Of a stretch of DNA of 8,903 bases, positions 1 through 5,893 are shown piece after piece. The stretch is taken from positions 1-8,903 of the forward strand of contig CAZIET010000029.1 of assembly GCA_964538405.1 (NCBI GenBank), in the 5' to 3' direction. The position numbers were made by a program, and so were the translations under genes. Below the pieces are notes generated by a model, which saw only the letters and a list, made by a program, of their open reading frames with translations, was not told the DNA's origin and did not search any database. How positions within the stretch are numbered: the stretch's first letter is position 1; each line of letters starts with the position of its first letter. Source of the stretch: JAGVWT01 sp964538405. GTDB lineage: Archaea; Nanobdellota; Nanobdellia; Pacearchaeales; GW2011-AR1.

Positions 1-2
1 AT

Positions 3-1541
3 TTCACCGTTTTTAACACTTCGGAAAATATTAATTCATTGAATTTCACGAGTGGAAACTATACATTCTGGAATGTTACTTCAAATGAAACTGGTTTCTT
101 TTGTGGTGCTAATTCCACTGCGGGTGGGCCAGGAAACATATTGAACTGTACTTATGCCGGTGTAAAAAATGCCATTAATTTAACTCTTAACATTACTTTG
201 AATACCACTAATAACGGAAATGACTATGCAAATGGCACCGCCCGTACAATTGTCATAAATTGGACAACTAACGGAAGTACTGGTTTGGTTAATAGCACTA
301 CATGGAACTTCAGCCTTGATGGTACGGTGCCAAAAGTACAATTAGTAAATTATTCAAATGGAACCATAACACATTCTGAAAATGGATCTATAAGAAAGAA
401 TACACAAAGTCTTAATTTAAGTATCCTCTTAACAGATACTGGCTCTGGAAATGCCACTGGTTATTGCATTGCTGATGTTAATGGAACAAACCAGACATTC
501 ACATTGAGTGGTGCACATTGTAACATAACTGATGGATATTTAGGATCATTGGGTGATGGAAATAGGACAATTAAAATTTATATTAATGATAGTGTTGGTA
601 ATCTTAATATGACCAATGCTTCAATACATAATTATGTGGTCATGGTTGATACGACTGGTCCTTCACCAACTCCAACATGTTCGCCAAAGACTGTTGCAAC
701 AGGAGAAGCATTTCCATGCTCATGTGCCGCATCTGACGCAACTTCAGGAGTGGCAAATACAAGTGGAAGCTCGACATCTGGTCAAGGAACGGGAACTCCT
801 ACTCAAACAGGAACATTCACATACACATGTACTGCTTGGGATATTGCCGTAAACACGGCCGATTCAAGTACAACCTATACTATTGAAGTCTCGGGAGCTG
901 GAGCATCAAGTTCAAGCTCCTCTAGCGGAGGAGGATCATCGGGAGCGGTTACAAGCAGTAAAACCAGCTTTGTGGAGGCAACACCTGCAGCAGCTGCGGT
1001 TGTGACAAACTTCAATGAAGATATTGCCGTCAAGGAGATACAGATAGAAGTCAACAACATTGCCCAAAACATTCAGGTTGATGTCAAGAAATATGATGGC
1101 AAGCCTGCAGAAGTAGCTGTTGAAAAGACAGGAACGGTATATCAATACTTGCAGATAGATGTTAAGAATGTCGCCGACAAGCTTGACAAGGCAACAGTTC
1201 AGTTCAAGGTTGAAAAGAACTGGACAACCCAAAATAATGTAGCTAAGGAAAATGTGGTTGTTTCCAAATTTGACAATAGCAGCAGTGAGTGGGTAGAACA
1301 GTCAACAACCTATTCAAGCGAAGATGATAAGTTCTATTACTACAATGTGGAGTTGAAGAGTTTCAGCTTCTTTGCGGTTTCAGCCAAAGCTGCTGAAGCT
1401 ACAGCTGAGGAAGAAAGCTCTGGTGGAGTGATTGGAGACTTGACGAGTGCTGCAGCAAAGGGCGGAATGATGTGGATATGGATTGTAATAGCGGTTGCAG
1501 TTGTTGTTGCGGTTGTCTTTACAATGAAGAAGAGAAAGTAG
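3..1541 (+). CDS. Large cell-surface glycoprotein, C-terminal part (5' partial), PGF-pre-PGF-like domain and membrane anchor
   Basis: The frame is open from the first bases of the window, so the true start lies upstream and the in-frame TTG at 39 is not the start. The visible 512 residues are the C-terminal part of a secreted, membrane-anchored protein. Up to about nt 645 it is a Thr/Asn-rich beta-type region with roughly 27 N-x-S/T sequons, typical of archaeal S-layer-like proteins. A cysteine-containing Ig-like module follows (about 645-890), then a Ser/Gly linker (about 895-960). A domain at about 965-1385, with the pattern VYQYLQIDVKN and later FKVEKNW, resembles the PGF-pre-PGF domain of archaeal surface proteins. 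The last part is a hydrophobic helix (1467-1526) followed by KKRK, an outside-in anchor. No PGF sorting motif is visible, so anchoring is probably by the helix itself. The role (adhesion or envelope) is inferred. Confidence 0.8.
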   Translation, partial: FTVFNTSENINSLNFTSGNYTFWNVTSNETGFFCGANSTAGGPGNILNCTYAGVKNAINLTLNITLNTTNNGNDYANGTARTIVINWTTNGSTGLVNSTTWNFSLDGTVPKVQLVNYSNGTITHSENGSIRKNTQSLNLSILLTDTGSGNATGYCIADVNGTNQTFTLSGAHCNITDGYLGSLGDGNRTIKIYINDSVGNLNMTNASIHNYVVMVDTTGPSPTPTCSPKTVATGEAFPCSCAASDATSGVANTSGSSTSGQGTGTPTQTGTFTYTCTAWDIAVNTADSSTTYTIEVSGAGASSSSSSSGGGSSGAVTSSKTSFVEATPAAAAVVTNFNEDIAVKEIQIEVNNIAQNIQVDVKKYDGKPAEVAVEKTGTVYQYLQIDVKNVADKLDKATVQFKVEKNWTTQNNVAKENVVVSKFDNSSSEWVEQSTTYSSEDDKFYYYNVELKSFSFFAVSAKAAEATAEEESSGGVIGDLTSAAAKGGMMWIWIVIAVAVVVAVVFTMKKRK

Positions 1542-1555
1542 TTTTGTTTTTCTTT
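1542..1555 (+). terminator. T-rich tract after the surface-protein gene
   Basis: The stretch TTTTGTTTTTCTTT begins directly after the stop codon of the surface-protein gene. Archaeal RNA polymerase terminates at oligo-T tracts without needing a hairpin. It sits in the 12-base gap between two convergent genes, where termination is expected. Composition is the only evidence. Confidence 0.4.
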
Positions 1556-1937
1556 AAGATAGTCTACGATAGGAATCGTCTGAGTATCTTTGAAAAGTAT
1601 TCCAAATTTCTGGAGGATTGAATGACTTGCCTATTCTAATTAGACCGTCATAAGGGGCACCTTCCTTTGTAGGATCGGGCCCAAACCATATCCCTCCAAT
1701 TTCTGTTCCATTCTTGTCAACTATTCTTACAACCCAGTTTTTCTTAGCATTAAGATCTTTGACGATTATTGAGTAACTTGAAAAATTGTTAAGTTGTTCT
1801 ACTTGTGGAAGAAGCTTGTTCATAATTTCCCTTTCTAACTCATCCCACGGAATTGAGCCTCCATCGATGATTCTTATTCCCGCTTCCTCTCCGTCAACGG
1901 GCATCCAACGCACCAATTGTGGCTTAGTTTCTTCCAT
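1554..1937 (-). CDS. Hypothetical protein, 127 aa
   Basis: I do not recognise this family. The product is a soluble, mixed-charge protein with no signal peptide, no membrane helix and no cysteine. It starts MEETKPQLVRWMPVDGEE and is rich in Trp for its size (six). A central stretch reads YSIIVKDLNAKKNWVVRIVD and is followed by GGIWFGPDP, suggesting an alternating beta-strand core flanked by Gly/Pro turns. An acidic helix is likely around residues 30-50 (WDELEREIMNKLLPQVEQL). The ATG at 1937 is supported by an AT-rich box about 25 bases upstream. The gene stands alone, divergent from the uracil-DNA glycosylase and convergent with the surface protein. That it is a real gene is fairly sure; its function is unknown. 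Confidence 0.75.
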   Translation of the reverse strand: MEETKPQLVRWMPVDGEEAGIRIIDGGSIPWDELEREIMNKLLPQVEQLNNFSSYSIIVKDLNAKKNWVVRIVDKNGTEIGGIWFGPDPTKEGAPYDGLIRIGKSFNPPEIWNTFQRYSDDSYRRLS

Positions 1938-1954
1938 TTTTAGAAATGAATAAT

Positions 1955-1966
1955 TTATTATTTAAT
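1955..1966 (-). promoter_or_regulatory. TATA-like box for the 127-aa gene
   Basis: On the minus strand this reads as an AT-only TTAAATAATAAA run centred about 24 bases before the ATG at 1937, the spacing expected for a leaderless archaeal transcript. The region is AT-rich overall, so sequence alone is weak evidence. Confidence 0.4.
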
Positions 1967-1989
1967 TGAATGTAGTTTTTATTGTACAA

Positions 1990-2001
1990 CAAATTATTTA
2001 A
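1990..2001 (+). promoter_or_regulatory. TATA-like box for the uracil-DNA glycosylase gene
   Basis: The sequence CAAATTATTTAA is centred about 27 bases before the ATG at 2023, placing the predicted transcription start at or next to the start codon. It lies back to back with the box of the divergent 127-aa gene. Confidence 0.45.
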
Positions 2002-2022
2002 CTTTCAGTTATAAGTTATATT

Positions 2023-2625
2023 ATGCCAAACAATGAAGAGGAACTTGAGAAAGTTGAAGAAAAATGCAAACAAGCTGATTTGCCTTTGAAAAAGACTGCA
2101 ACAAATTTGGTTTTTGGCAAGGGAAATCCGAATGCAGAGATATTCTTCTGTGGCGAAGGGCCGGGGAACAATGAAGACATTCAAGGTTTGCCTTTTGTTG
2201 GTGCTGCTGGAAAGAATTTAGATAAATTGCTTCGTGAAGTCGGGTTGACTATAGATGATGTTTACATAGCAAATATTTTGAAATATAGGCCTCCAGGTAA
2301 CAGGGACCCAAATCCAGAGGAGATCAAGGCACATACCCTATGGCTTATAGAGCAGATAAAAGTGATAAAACCAAAAGTAATATGCTCTTTGGGAAATTAT
2401 GCAGCGAAGTTTTTTATGGCCGGGTTAAATCCTGATGAAATGGGCAAACAATCTGGGATAACTACGTTGCATGGAAAAGTCAAAATGATTGAATTTGATG
2501 GATTAAAAATAAAGCTTATTCCTTTGTTCCATCCTGCTGCGATAATATACAACAGAAGCCTTACCCAGTTATGGGAGCAAGATATGGAAGTGGTTAAGTC
2601 AGAAACCCAACAAAAAACTCTTTAA
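2023..2625 (+). CDS. Family 4-type uracil-DNA glycosylase, Fe-S ligands missing
   Basis: This 200-aa protein matches the thermophile-type (family 4) uracil-DNA glycosylases, which remove uracil from deaminated DNA and start base-excision repair. Visible motifs in order: GKGNPNAEIFFCGEGPG (32-48, active-site loop), GLPFVGAAG (55-63), YIANILKYRPPGNRDP (81-96), IKPKVICSLG (115-124) and the HPA leucine-loop region (170-172). Length is normal for the family. The family usually carries a [4Fe-4S] cluster held by four cysteines in the patterns CxxCPL, KCRPP and AAC. Here the aligned positions read Q17/L20, Y88 and H104. C15 is two residues out of register, and the other two cysteines (43, 121) are elsewhere. 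Family membership is very likely; the cluster is probably absent. It has its own promoter, and its stop interlocks with the convergent Nop10-like gene. Confidence 0.9.
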   Translation: MPNNEEELEKVEEKCKQADLPLKKTATNLVFGKGNPNAEIFFCGEGPGNNEDIQGLPFVGAAGKNLDKLLREVGLTIDDVYIANILKYRPPGNRDPNPEEIKAHTLWLIEQIKVIKPKVICSLGNYAAKFFMAGLNPDEMGKQSGITTLHGKVKMIEFDGLKIKLIPLFHPAAIIYNRSLTQLWEQDMEVVKSETQQKTL

Positions 2626-2762
2626 TTTTTATCGATGGGAATTTTACTTTCTTTCATGAATTTTATGAACTTGTAATGAGCGTCGGAGGTTTTTCCCCCA
2701 CATTTTTCACAAATATCTTTTAAGGTGTATAGATTATCTACTTTACATTTTCTGAGCTTCAT
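2622..2762 (-). CDS. nop10: Nop10-like H/ACA RNP protein, 46 aa
   Basis: A 46-aa frame begins at an ATG whose A is also the last base of the Nudix TAA stop (TAATG), indicating translational coupling. It starts MKLRKC and continues YTLKDICEKCGGKTSDAH (12-29), the Nop10 pattern of RKC, YTLK, CxxCG, T and AH. Nop10 is a small partner of the pseudouridine synthase Cbf5 in H/ACA guide-RNP particles that modify rRNA. Context supports this: in many archaea nop10 follows the aIF2-alpha gene, and aIF2-alpha lies just upstream here with only the Nudix gene between. Oddities: the second zinc cysteine is Asp9 (C6, C18 and C21 remain), the usual PPRFSPxD segment after AH is replaced by YKFIKFMKES, and the protein is about 10 residues short. 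Its last four bases overlap the glycosylase gene. Another zinc-binding small protein remains possible. Confidence 0.75.
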   Translation of the reverse strand: MKLRKCKVDNLYTLKDICEKCGGKTSDAHYKFIKFMKESKIPIDKN

Positions 2763-3199
2763 TATTCTAAATCTTCAAGATATTCTTTAAGTTTTGGATG
2801 GAATGATGTCGTAAAAAAATTTTGTAATTCACGCGGATAAACCCATTTTGTTTCCTTAAAGTCTTTGTTTGGTTTTTCTTTTCCACCAATAACTTCACAT
2901 AAAAAATATACAAGTAATAAATCGTGCTTTTCTTCAGGTACTTTTGTCGTTGCGAGCAAAGACCCAAGGCTAGCTACTTCTAAACCAGTCCTCTCTTTTA
3001 TCTTTTTCTTAAGTGTTTCTTCAACACTTTCTCCGTTTTTTACTTTTCCTCCCGGAAATGACCAACTTAATGCTGGCACGTGCGGATCTTTTTCTCTTTT
3101 TCCTATCAAAACCTTTTTTGTTTTGGGATCAAAGATGACTCCAAGCAAAACTACCTTGAAACTGTCAATTTCAGGAGATTTACTTCCTGTCTTTTCCAT
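2762..3199 (-). CDS. Nudix-fold protein with degenerate Nudix box
   Basis: This 145-aa protein has the Nudix hydrolase layout: a beta strand with VVLLGVIFD, then VLIGKREKDP, WSFPGGKVKNGE, and the helix leading to ERTGL. Nudix enzymes hydrolyse nucleoside diphosphate-X compounds using a Mg-binding box, Gx5Ex7REUxEExGU. Here Gx5Ex7 and the final xGU are kept, but REUxEE reads KKIKER. The Arg and two of the three box glutamates are therefore replaced by basic residues, and hydrolase activity is doubtful. A frame extension to TTG at 3208 exists. I prefer the ATG at 3199 because a TATA box lies about 25 bases before it. It has its own promoter after aIF2-alpha and shares one base with the Nop10-like start. 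The substrate is unknown, and a binding or regulatory role is as plausible as catalysis. Confidence 0.82.
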   Translation of the reverse strand: MEKTGSKSPEIDSFKVVLLGVIFDPKTKKVLIGKREKDPHVPALSWSFPGGKVKNGESVEETLKKKIKERTGLEVASLGSLLATTKVPEEKHDLLLVYFLCEVIGGKEKPNKDFKETKWVYPRELQNFFTTSFHPKLKEYLEDLE

Positions 3200-3220
3200 A
3201 TCAAACAAGATTTTTGAACA

Positions 3221-3228
3221 TATTTAAA
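3221..3228 (-). promoter_or_regulatory. TATA box for the Nudix-nop10 pair
   Basis: The minus strand reads TTTAAATA centred about 25 bases before the ATG at 3199. This places the Nudix and Nop10-like genes in their own transcription unit and argues for 3199 over the upstream TTG as the start. Confidence 0.55.
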
Positions 3229-3266
3229 CCTTTTTGTTGGTTGTTTTCCCTCAAAAAGAGACAACA

Positions 3267-3977
3267 TTAATTTTTTATCTTGAGCTCAGCGCCAAGTTTT
3301 TTGCCCTTTCTCTCGACGTCAACCAGAATTTCACGCATTTTTTTGTCAGCAGTCTTCAAGTCATCCGATTCTTTCCTCAAAATATATTTTCCTGCAGCAA
3401 TGTATAGAACACTGAAGTCTTTTATATCTCCCAAAATGCCCTTTATTATAGTCACTCCTTCAGGTTTGAATGATTTTAGTTCAATCTCTTTCTTTATCAC
3501 CACCTTTTTCTGCTTTTGGGCTTTCAAAATATCGTGAAGTTTCTGTGCTTCAGCTTTTGAAAACAGATTGTCTAGTTTTTTGGGGTTTGTTTTTGCCTCT
3601 TGGAAAAAGTCGTAAAGATCTTCCTCTTTAGAAATGTCCTTTATTATATTATCTGCCCTTTCACCCACAACACTTTTTATCATGCTTAGATAACTTTTTT
3701 CCTGTTGTTCTTTTCCAAGGACTTCTTTGGCTTCTTTCTGGCTAACTCTTCTTAATGACAATTCAATGTTTCCGGCAGGAGTGATTCTAAGAATCTTACA
3801 TACAATCTTCTTTTTTGGGACGACATAGTCTCTTATGTTTCTTATCCTACCCGGAGCTATCTCACTAAAGTTTATGCTTCCATCCGTCTCTTTGCCATTG
3901 ACAGAAAGTTTTACAAAAACTGTCGTCCTTTCTATTTTATCAACTGTGCACAAAACCAGGTCGCCTATTTCCAACAT
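3267..3977 (-). CDS. eif2a: Translation initiation factor aIF2, alpha subunit
   Basis: This 236-aa protein is the alpha subunit of the archaeal initiation factor aIF2, which with beta and gamma delivers initiator Met-tRNA to the small ribosomal subunit. Residues about 3-80 form an S1-type OB fold starting with GDLVLCTVDKIERTTVFVKL and carrying the hallmark NFSEIAPGRIRNIRDYV, then VVCKILRI-like and IELSLRRVS strands. A helical middle domain follows (about 85-165). The C-terminal alpha-beta domain contains GVTIIKGILGDIKD and YIAAGKYILR; it is the part that binds the gamma subunit in known structures. The protein is somewhat shorter than the usual 260-275 residues, mainly in the helical part. 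It starts eight bases after the uS15 stop and is surely cotranscribed with it. Confidence 0.95.
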   Translation of the reverse strand: MLEIGDLVLCTVDKIERTTVFVKLSVNGKETDGSINFSEIAPGRIRNIRDYVVPKKKIVCKILRITPAGNIELSLRRVSQKEAKEVLGKEQQEKSYLSMIKSVVGERADNIIKDISKEEDLYDFFQEAKTNPKKLDNLFSKAEAQKLHDILKAQKQKKVVIKKEIELKSFKPEGVTIIKGILGDIKDFSVLYIAAGKYILRKESDDLKTADKKMREILVDVERKGKKLGAELKIKN

Positions 3978-3985
3978 AGAAACAA

Positions 3986-4378
3986 TTAATTTTTAATTCC
4001 AAAATATTGCTTTAATTTTCTGAGGTGTGAAGATACTCTTTGCGCTTCTCTCATAGCTTTTTTGTCCTGTTTGTTTTTTTCATAATGCATGCTTATATTT
4101 TTCATTTTTGCCTCAACATTCTTCAGGTCAGGATTGACATAAATATTTTTCTCAATAAGTATGTGTGAAATCTTTTTATTGTATTCCTTTGGATGCATTC
4201 CTTCATGCCTTATTTTTTCACCGATTTTTTCGGAAGTGAGGCCTTCTTTTGCCAGCTCAACAACTCTTTTTTCGTAATTTTCTTGAGATGTCTTTTCTTT
4301 CTTTTCAGCAGTTTTTTCTTCAGGTTTCTTACTAGCCTTAATTTTTTTCCCTTCAGTCTTAGTTTCTGTTTTCTTCAT
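3986..4378 (-). CDS. rps15: Small-subunit ribosomal protein uS15
   Basis: This 130-aa protein is archaeal uS15 (S13e-like), which binds the central domain of 16S rRNA. The four-helix S15 core runs from about residue 35, with VVELAKEGLTSEKIGEKIR, KISHILIEKNIYVNPDL, then HYEKNKQDKKAMREAQRV and SHLRKLKQYFG. The Lys/Asp stretch followed by the Arg/Ser/Lys helix is the rRNA-binding end. The first 34 residues are an almost pure Lys/Glu/Thr extension, probably disordered and rRNA-contacting, while the usual N-terminal tail of archaeal S15 is not recognisable. It is the first gene of the uS15-aIF2-alpha operon. The ATG at 4378 has a TATA box about 25 bases upstream. Confidence 0.92.
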   Translation of the reverse strand: MKKTETKTEGKKIKASKKPEEKTAEKKEKTSQENYEKRVVELAKEGLTSEKIGEKIRHEGMHPKEYNKKISHILIEKNIYVNPDLKNVEAKMKNISMHYEKNKQDKKAMREAQRVSSHLRKLKQYFGIKN

Positions 4379-4398
4379 TTTATTAAGTTGGGAGAAGT

Positions 4399-4407
4399 TA
4401 TTTAAAA
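4399..4407. promoter_or_regulatory. TATA box between divergent rps15 and minD-like genes
   Basis: The sequence TATTTAAAA is centred 25 bases before the uS15 ATG at 4378 on the minus strand. Its near-palindromic core could also serve the plus strand, giving a start of transcription near 4430. That would lie downstream of the ATG at 4420 and would favour the ATG at 4456 for the MinD-like protein. Confidence 0.5.
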
Positions 4408-4419
4408 GGCTTTTTATGG

Positions 4420-5247
4420 ATGAAAATATTTAAAGACAAATTCATTTATTTGGAAATGGGAAAGTCTATAGGGGTGATGAGCATAAAAGGGGGCGTTGGA
4501 AAGACCTCAAGTGTCATTGCCTTGGGAGATTCCATGTCAAAATTCGGCAAAAAGGTCCTCCTCGTGGATGCCAATTTTTCCTCGCCAAATTTAGGAATTC
4601 ATTTAAAACTTTTGGATCCCCCACAAACTCTTCATCATGTTATGGATAGAAGCGCAAATTTCAAGGATTCAATACAAAAACTTGGCAATTTTGATGTTCT
4701 TCCTGCATCAGTTTTTCATAGAACGCCAGCCAATCTTATGGAACTGAGGAATAAGCTAAGAAATATCAAAGATAGATATGATTTTGTGTTAATTGATTCT
4801 TCTCCAGCATTGAATCAAGAAACCCTTTCCGCTTTGGTTGCTTCGGATGAGGTATTTATCGTAACGACTCCCGATTATCCCACTCTTACTATGACTTTGA
4901 AAACAGTCAAACTTGCAAAACAAAGAGATGTTCCAATAAATGGGTTGATTTTGAATAAAATACATAACAAGAACTTTGAGTTGTCTATAAATGAAATAGA
5001 AAGAACGGCAGAAATCCCAGTTTTGGCACAGATTCCTTATGATATTAATGTTTTGAAATCTCTTTCTGTATTCACCCCTTCAACAACTTATAAGCCAAGA
5101 TCCAAGGCTAGCATTGAATATATGAAGCTTGCAGGAGTGCTATCAAAAAGTAAGTACAAACATTTTTCAATAAAAAACATATTAAGAATTAACACTCCAA
5201 AGCAAGAAGTGAACAGGGAAATCTTTTATGAAAATTATTTTAAGTAA
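4420..5247 (+). CDS. minD: MinD/ParA-family ATPase
   Basis: This is a deviant Walker-A ATPase of the MinD/ParA/FleN class. It has the signature KGGVGKT (23-29), LLVDANFSSPNLG (47-59), Walker B FVLIDSSPAL (122-131) and NKI in the base-binding region. Such proteins dimerise on ATP and position cell-division, surface-organelle or DNA cargo. The position held by a catalytically important Asp in MinD and Soj (D-x-D) is Asn52 here. The last 35 residues are basic with hydrophobic patches (HFSIKNILRI) and could touch the membrane, but no clear MinD targeting helix is visible. The longest frame starts at 4420. The ATG at 4456 (Met13, MGKSIGVMSIKGG) fits the family N-terminus and the promoter better and may be the true start. 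The last 20 bases overlap the next small gene. Confidence 0.88.
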   Translation: MKIFKDKFIYLEMGKSIGVMSIKGGVGKTSSVIALGDSMSKFGKKVLLVDANFSSPNLGIHLKLLDPPQTLHHVMDRSANFKDSIQKLGNFDVLPASVFHRTPANLMELRNKLRNIKDRYDFVLIDSSPALNQETLSALVASDEVFIVTTPDYPTLTMTLKTVKLAKQRDVPINGLILNKIHNKNFELSINEIERTAEIPVLAQIPYDINVLKSLSVFTPSTTYKPRSKASIEYMKLAGVLSKSKYKHFSIKNILRINTPKQEVNREIFYENYFK

Positions 5248-5359
5248 AGAAGAGGAAAAACAGTTGTGTTTAATTTGTTTTTCAAATGAAATTCTTGAAT
5301 TAAACTGCAAATTGATTTGCCAGAATTGCGGGTACAAAAGGGATTGTTCTGATCCTTAA
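5228..5359 (+). CDS. Zinc-ribbon microprotein, 43 aa
   Basis: A 43-aa frame starts at an ATG inside the end of the MinD-like gene (20-base overlap, other frame). It carries two CxxC knuckles, CLIC (14-17) and CQNC (31-34), separated by 13 residues, the spacing of a zinc ribbon, followed by GYKRDCSDP at the C-terminus. I recall the NCGY-x-R-DCSDP tail from small archaeal zinc-ribbon proteins of unknown function. The two knuckles and the tail in such a short frame make chance unlikely. The overlap suggests it is translated by coupling to the MinD-like gene and is a candidate partner of it. Its stop interlocks with that of the convergent deacylase gene. The binding partner (protein or nucleic acid) is unknown. 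Confidence 0.8.
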   Translation: MKIILSKEEEKQLCLICFSNEILELNCKLICQNCGYKRDCSDP

Positions 5360-5841
5360 TTCTTAACAAATTTTCCAAAAGTCACACCAATTTTTTCAAA
5401 AACTTCTTCTAAATCCAGTGTTTTTAGTTTGACGGAAATTGTTCTTAATCCAATGTTGAATGTACTTATTTCATTATCTAGAACTTCTTCATCTACAAGA
5501 ATCCTTATTGTTTCTTTATGTCCAAAAGGGGGAACTGCACCGATTTGACAACCTGTTTTTTGCATAACTTCATCCTCAGTAGCCATTCTTATTTTACTCT
5601 TTGACCATTTCAATAATTCTGCAACCGCCTTCATATCAACTTTTTTGTCAGCAGGAACATTTACTAAAACCCAATCAGATTCATTTGTAAGCAAAATAGC
5701 TTTAACTCCCTGTCTTAACTCAAATCCTCTATGTGCTACAGCGTCTGCACTTGTTATTGCTTCTTGATGTTCTAAATAAGTTACTGGTGTTTCATTATCA
5801 GAAAAAATTGTTTTTACTCGGTTGACTTCTTCAACTCCCAT
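5356..5841 (-). CDS. YbaK/ProX-type aminoacyl-tRNA deacylase
   Basis: This 161-aa protein has the YbaK/EbsC/ProX fold, which is related to the editing insertion of bacterial prolyl-tRNA synthetase. Such stand-alone proteins hydrolyse wrongly charged tRNAs, such as Cys- or Ala-tRNA(Pro), in trans. Seen here: GVKAILL with Lys47 at the position of the conserved catalytic-pocket lysine, TGCQIGAVPPFG (96-107, the family hallmark GxxPPFG), and FNIGLRTISVKLKTLDLEEV near the C-terminus. Length is that of the single-domain family. The mischarged substrate cannot be read from sequence. It is a single gene, with a leaderless-type promoter shared with the divergent tRNA-Gln. Confidence 0.9.
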   Translation of the reverse strand: MGVEEVNRVKTIFSDNETPVTYLEHQEAITSADAVAHRGFELRQGVKAILLTNESDWVLVNVPADKKVDMKAVAELLKWSKSKIRMATEDEVMQKTGCQIGAVPPFGHKETIRILVDEEVLDNEISTFNIGLRTISVKLKTLDLEEVFEKIGVTFGKFVKN

Positions 5842-5861
5842 AAAATTGATTAAAGAAAAGC

Positions 5862-5869
5862 ATTTAAAT
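5862..5869. promoter_or_regulatory. Palindromic TATA box shared by the deacylase gene and tRNA-Gln
   Basis: The perfect palindrome ATTTAAAT is centred about 25 bases before the deacylase ATG at 5841 and about 28 bases before the tRNA 5' end at 5894. Both distances suit an archaeal TATA box. No second candidate is evident in the 52-base intergenic region, so one box probably serves both directions. Confidence 0.6.
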
Positions 5870-5893
5870 AATTAACTGGATTTTTTGGTGAGA

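Noticed and set aside
39..41. TTG as the start of the surface protein
   Set aside because: The frame stays open upstream to the window edge with the same Asn/Thr-rich, sequon-bearing composition, and there is no signal peptide after this codon.
875..1232. Minus-strand open frames inside the surface-protein gene
   Set aside because: They lie opposite the PGF-pre-PGF-like region, overlap each other, and encode no recognisable pattern; they reflect the coding composition of the real gene.
2767..2967. Second minus-strand frame inside the Nudix gene
   Set aside because: It is fully embedded in a gene with clear family motifs and encodes a Lys/Tyr/Ile-rich low-complexity product.
3206..3208. TTG start for the Nudix protein
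   Set aside because: An ATG three codons later sits about 25 bases from a good TATA box, and the three extra residues match nothing in the family.
2865..3537. Plus-strand frames opposite the Nudix and aIF2-alpha genes
   Set aside because: They are Ser/Phe-rich antisense shadows of Lys/Glu-rich proteins on the other strand.
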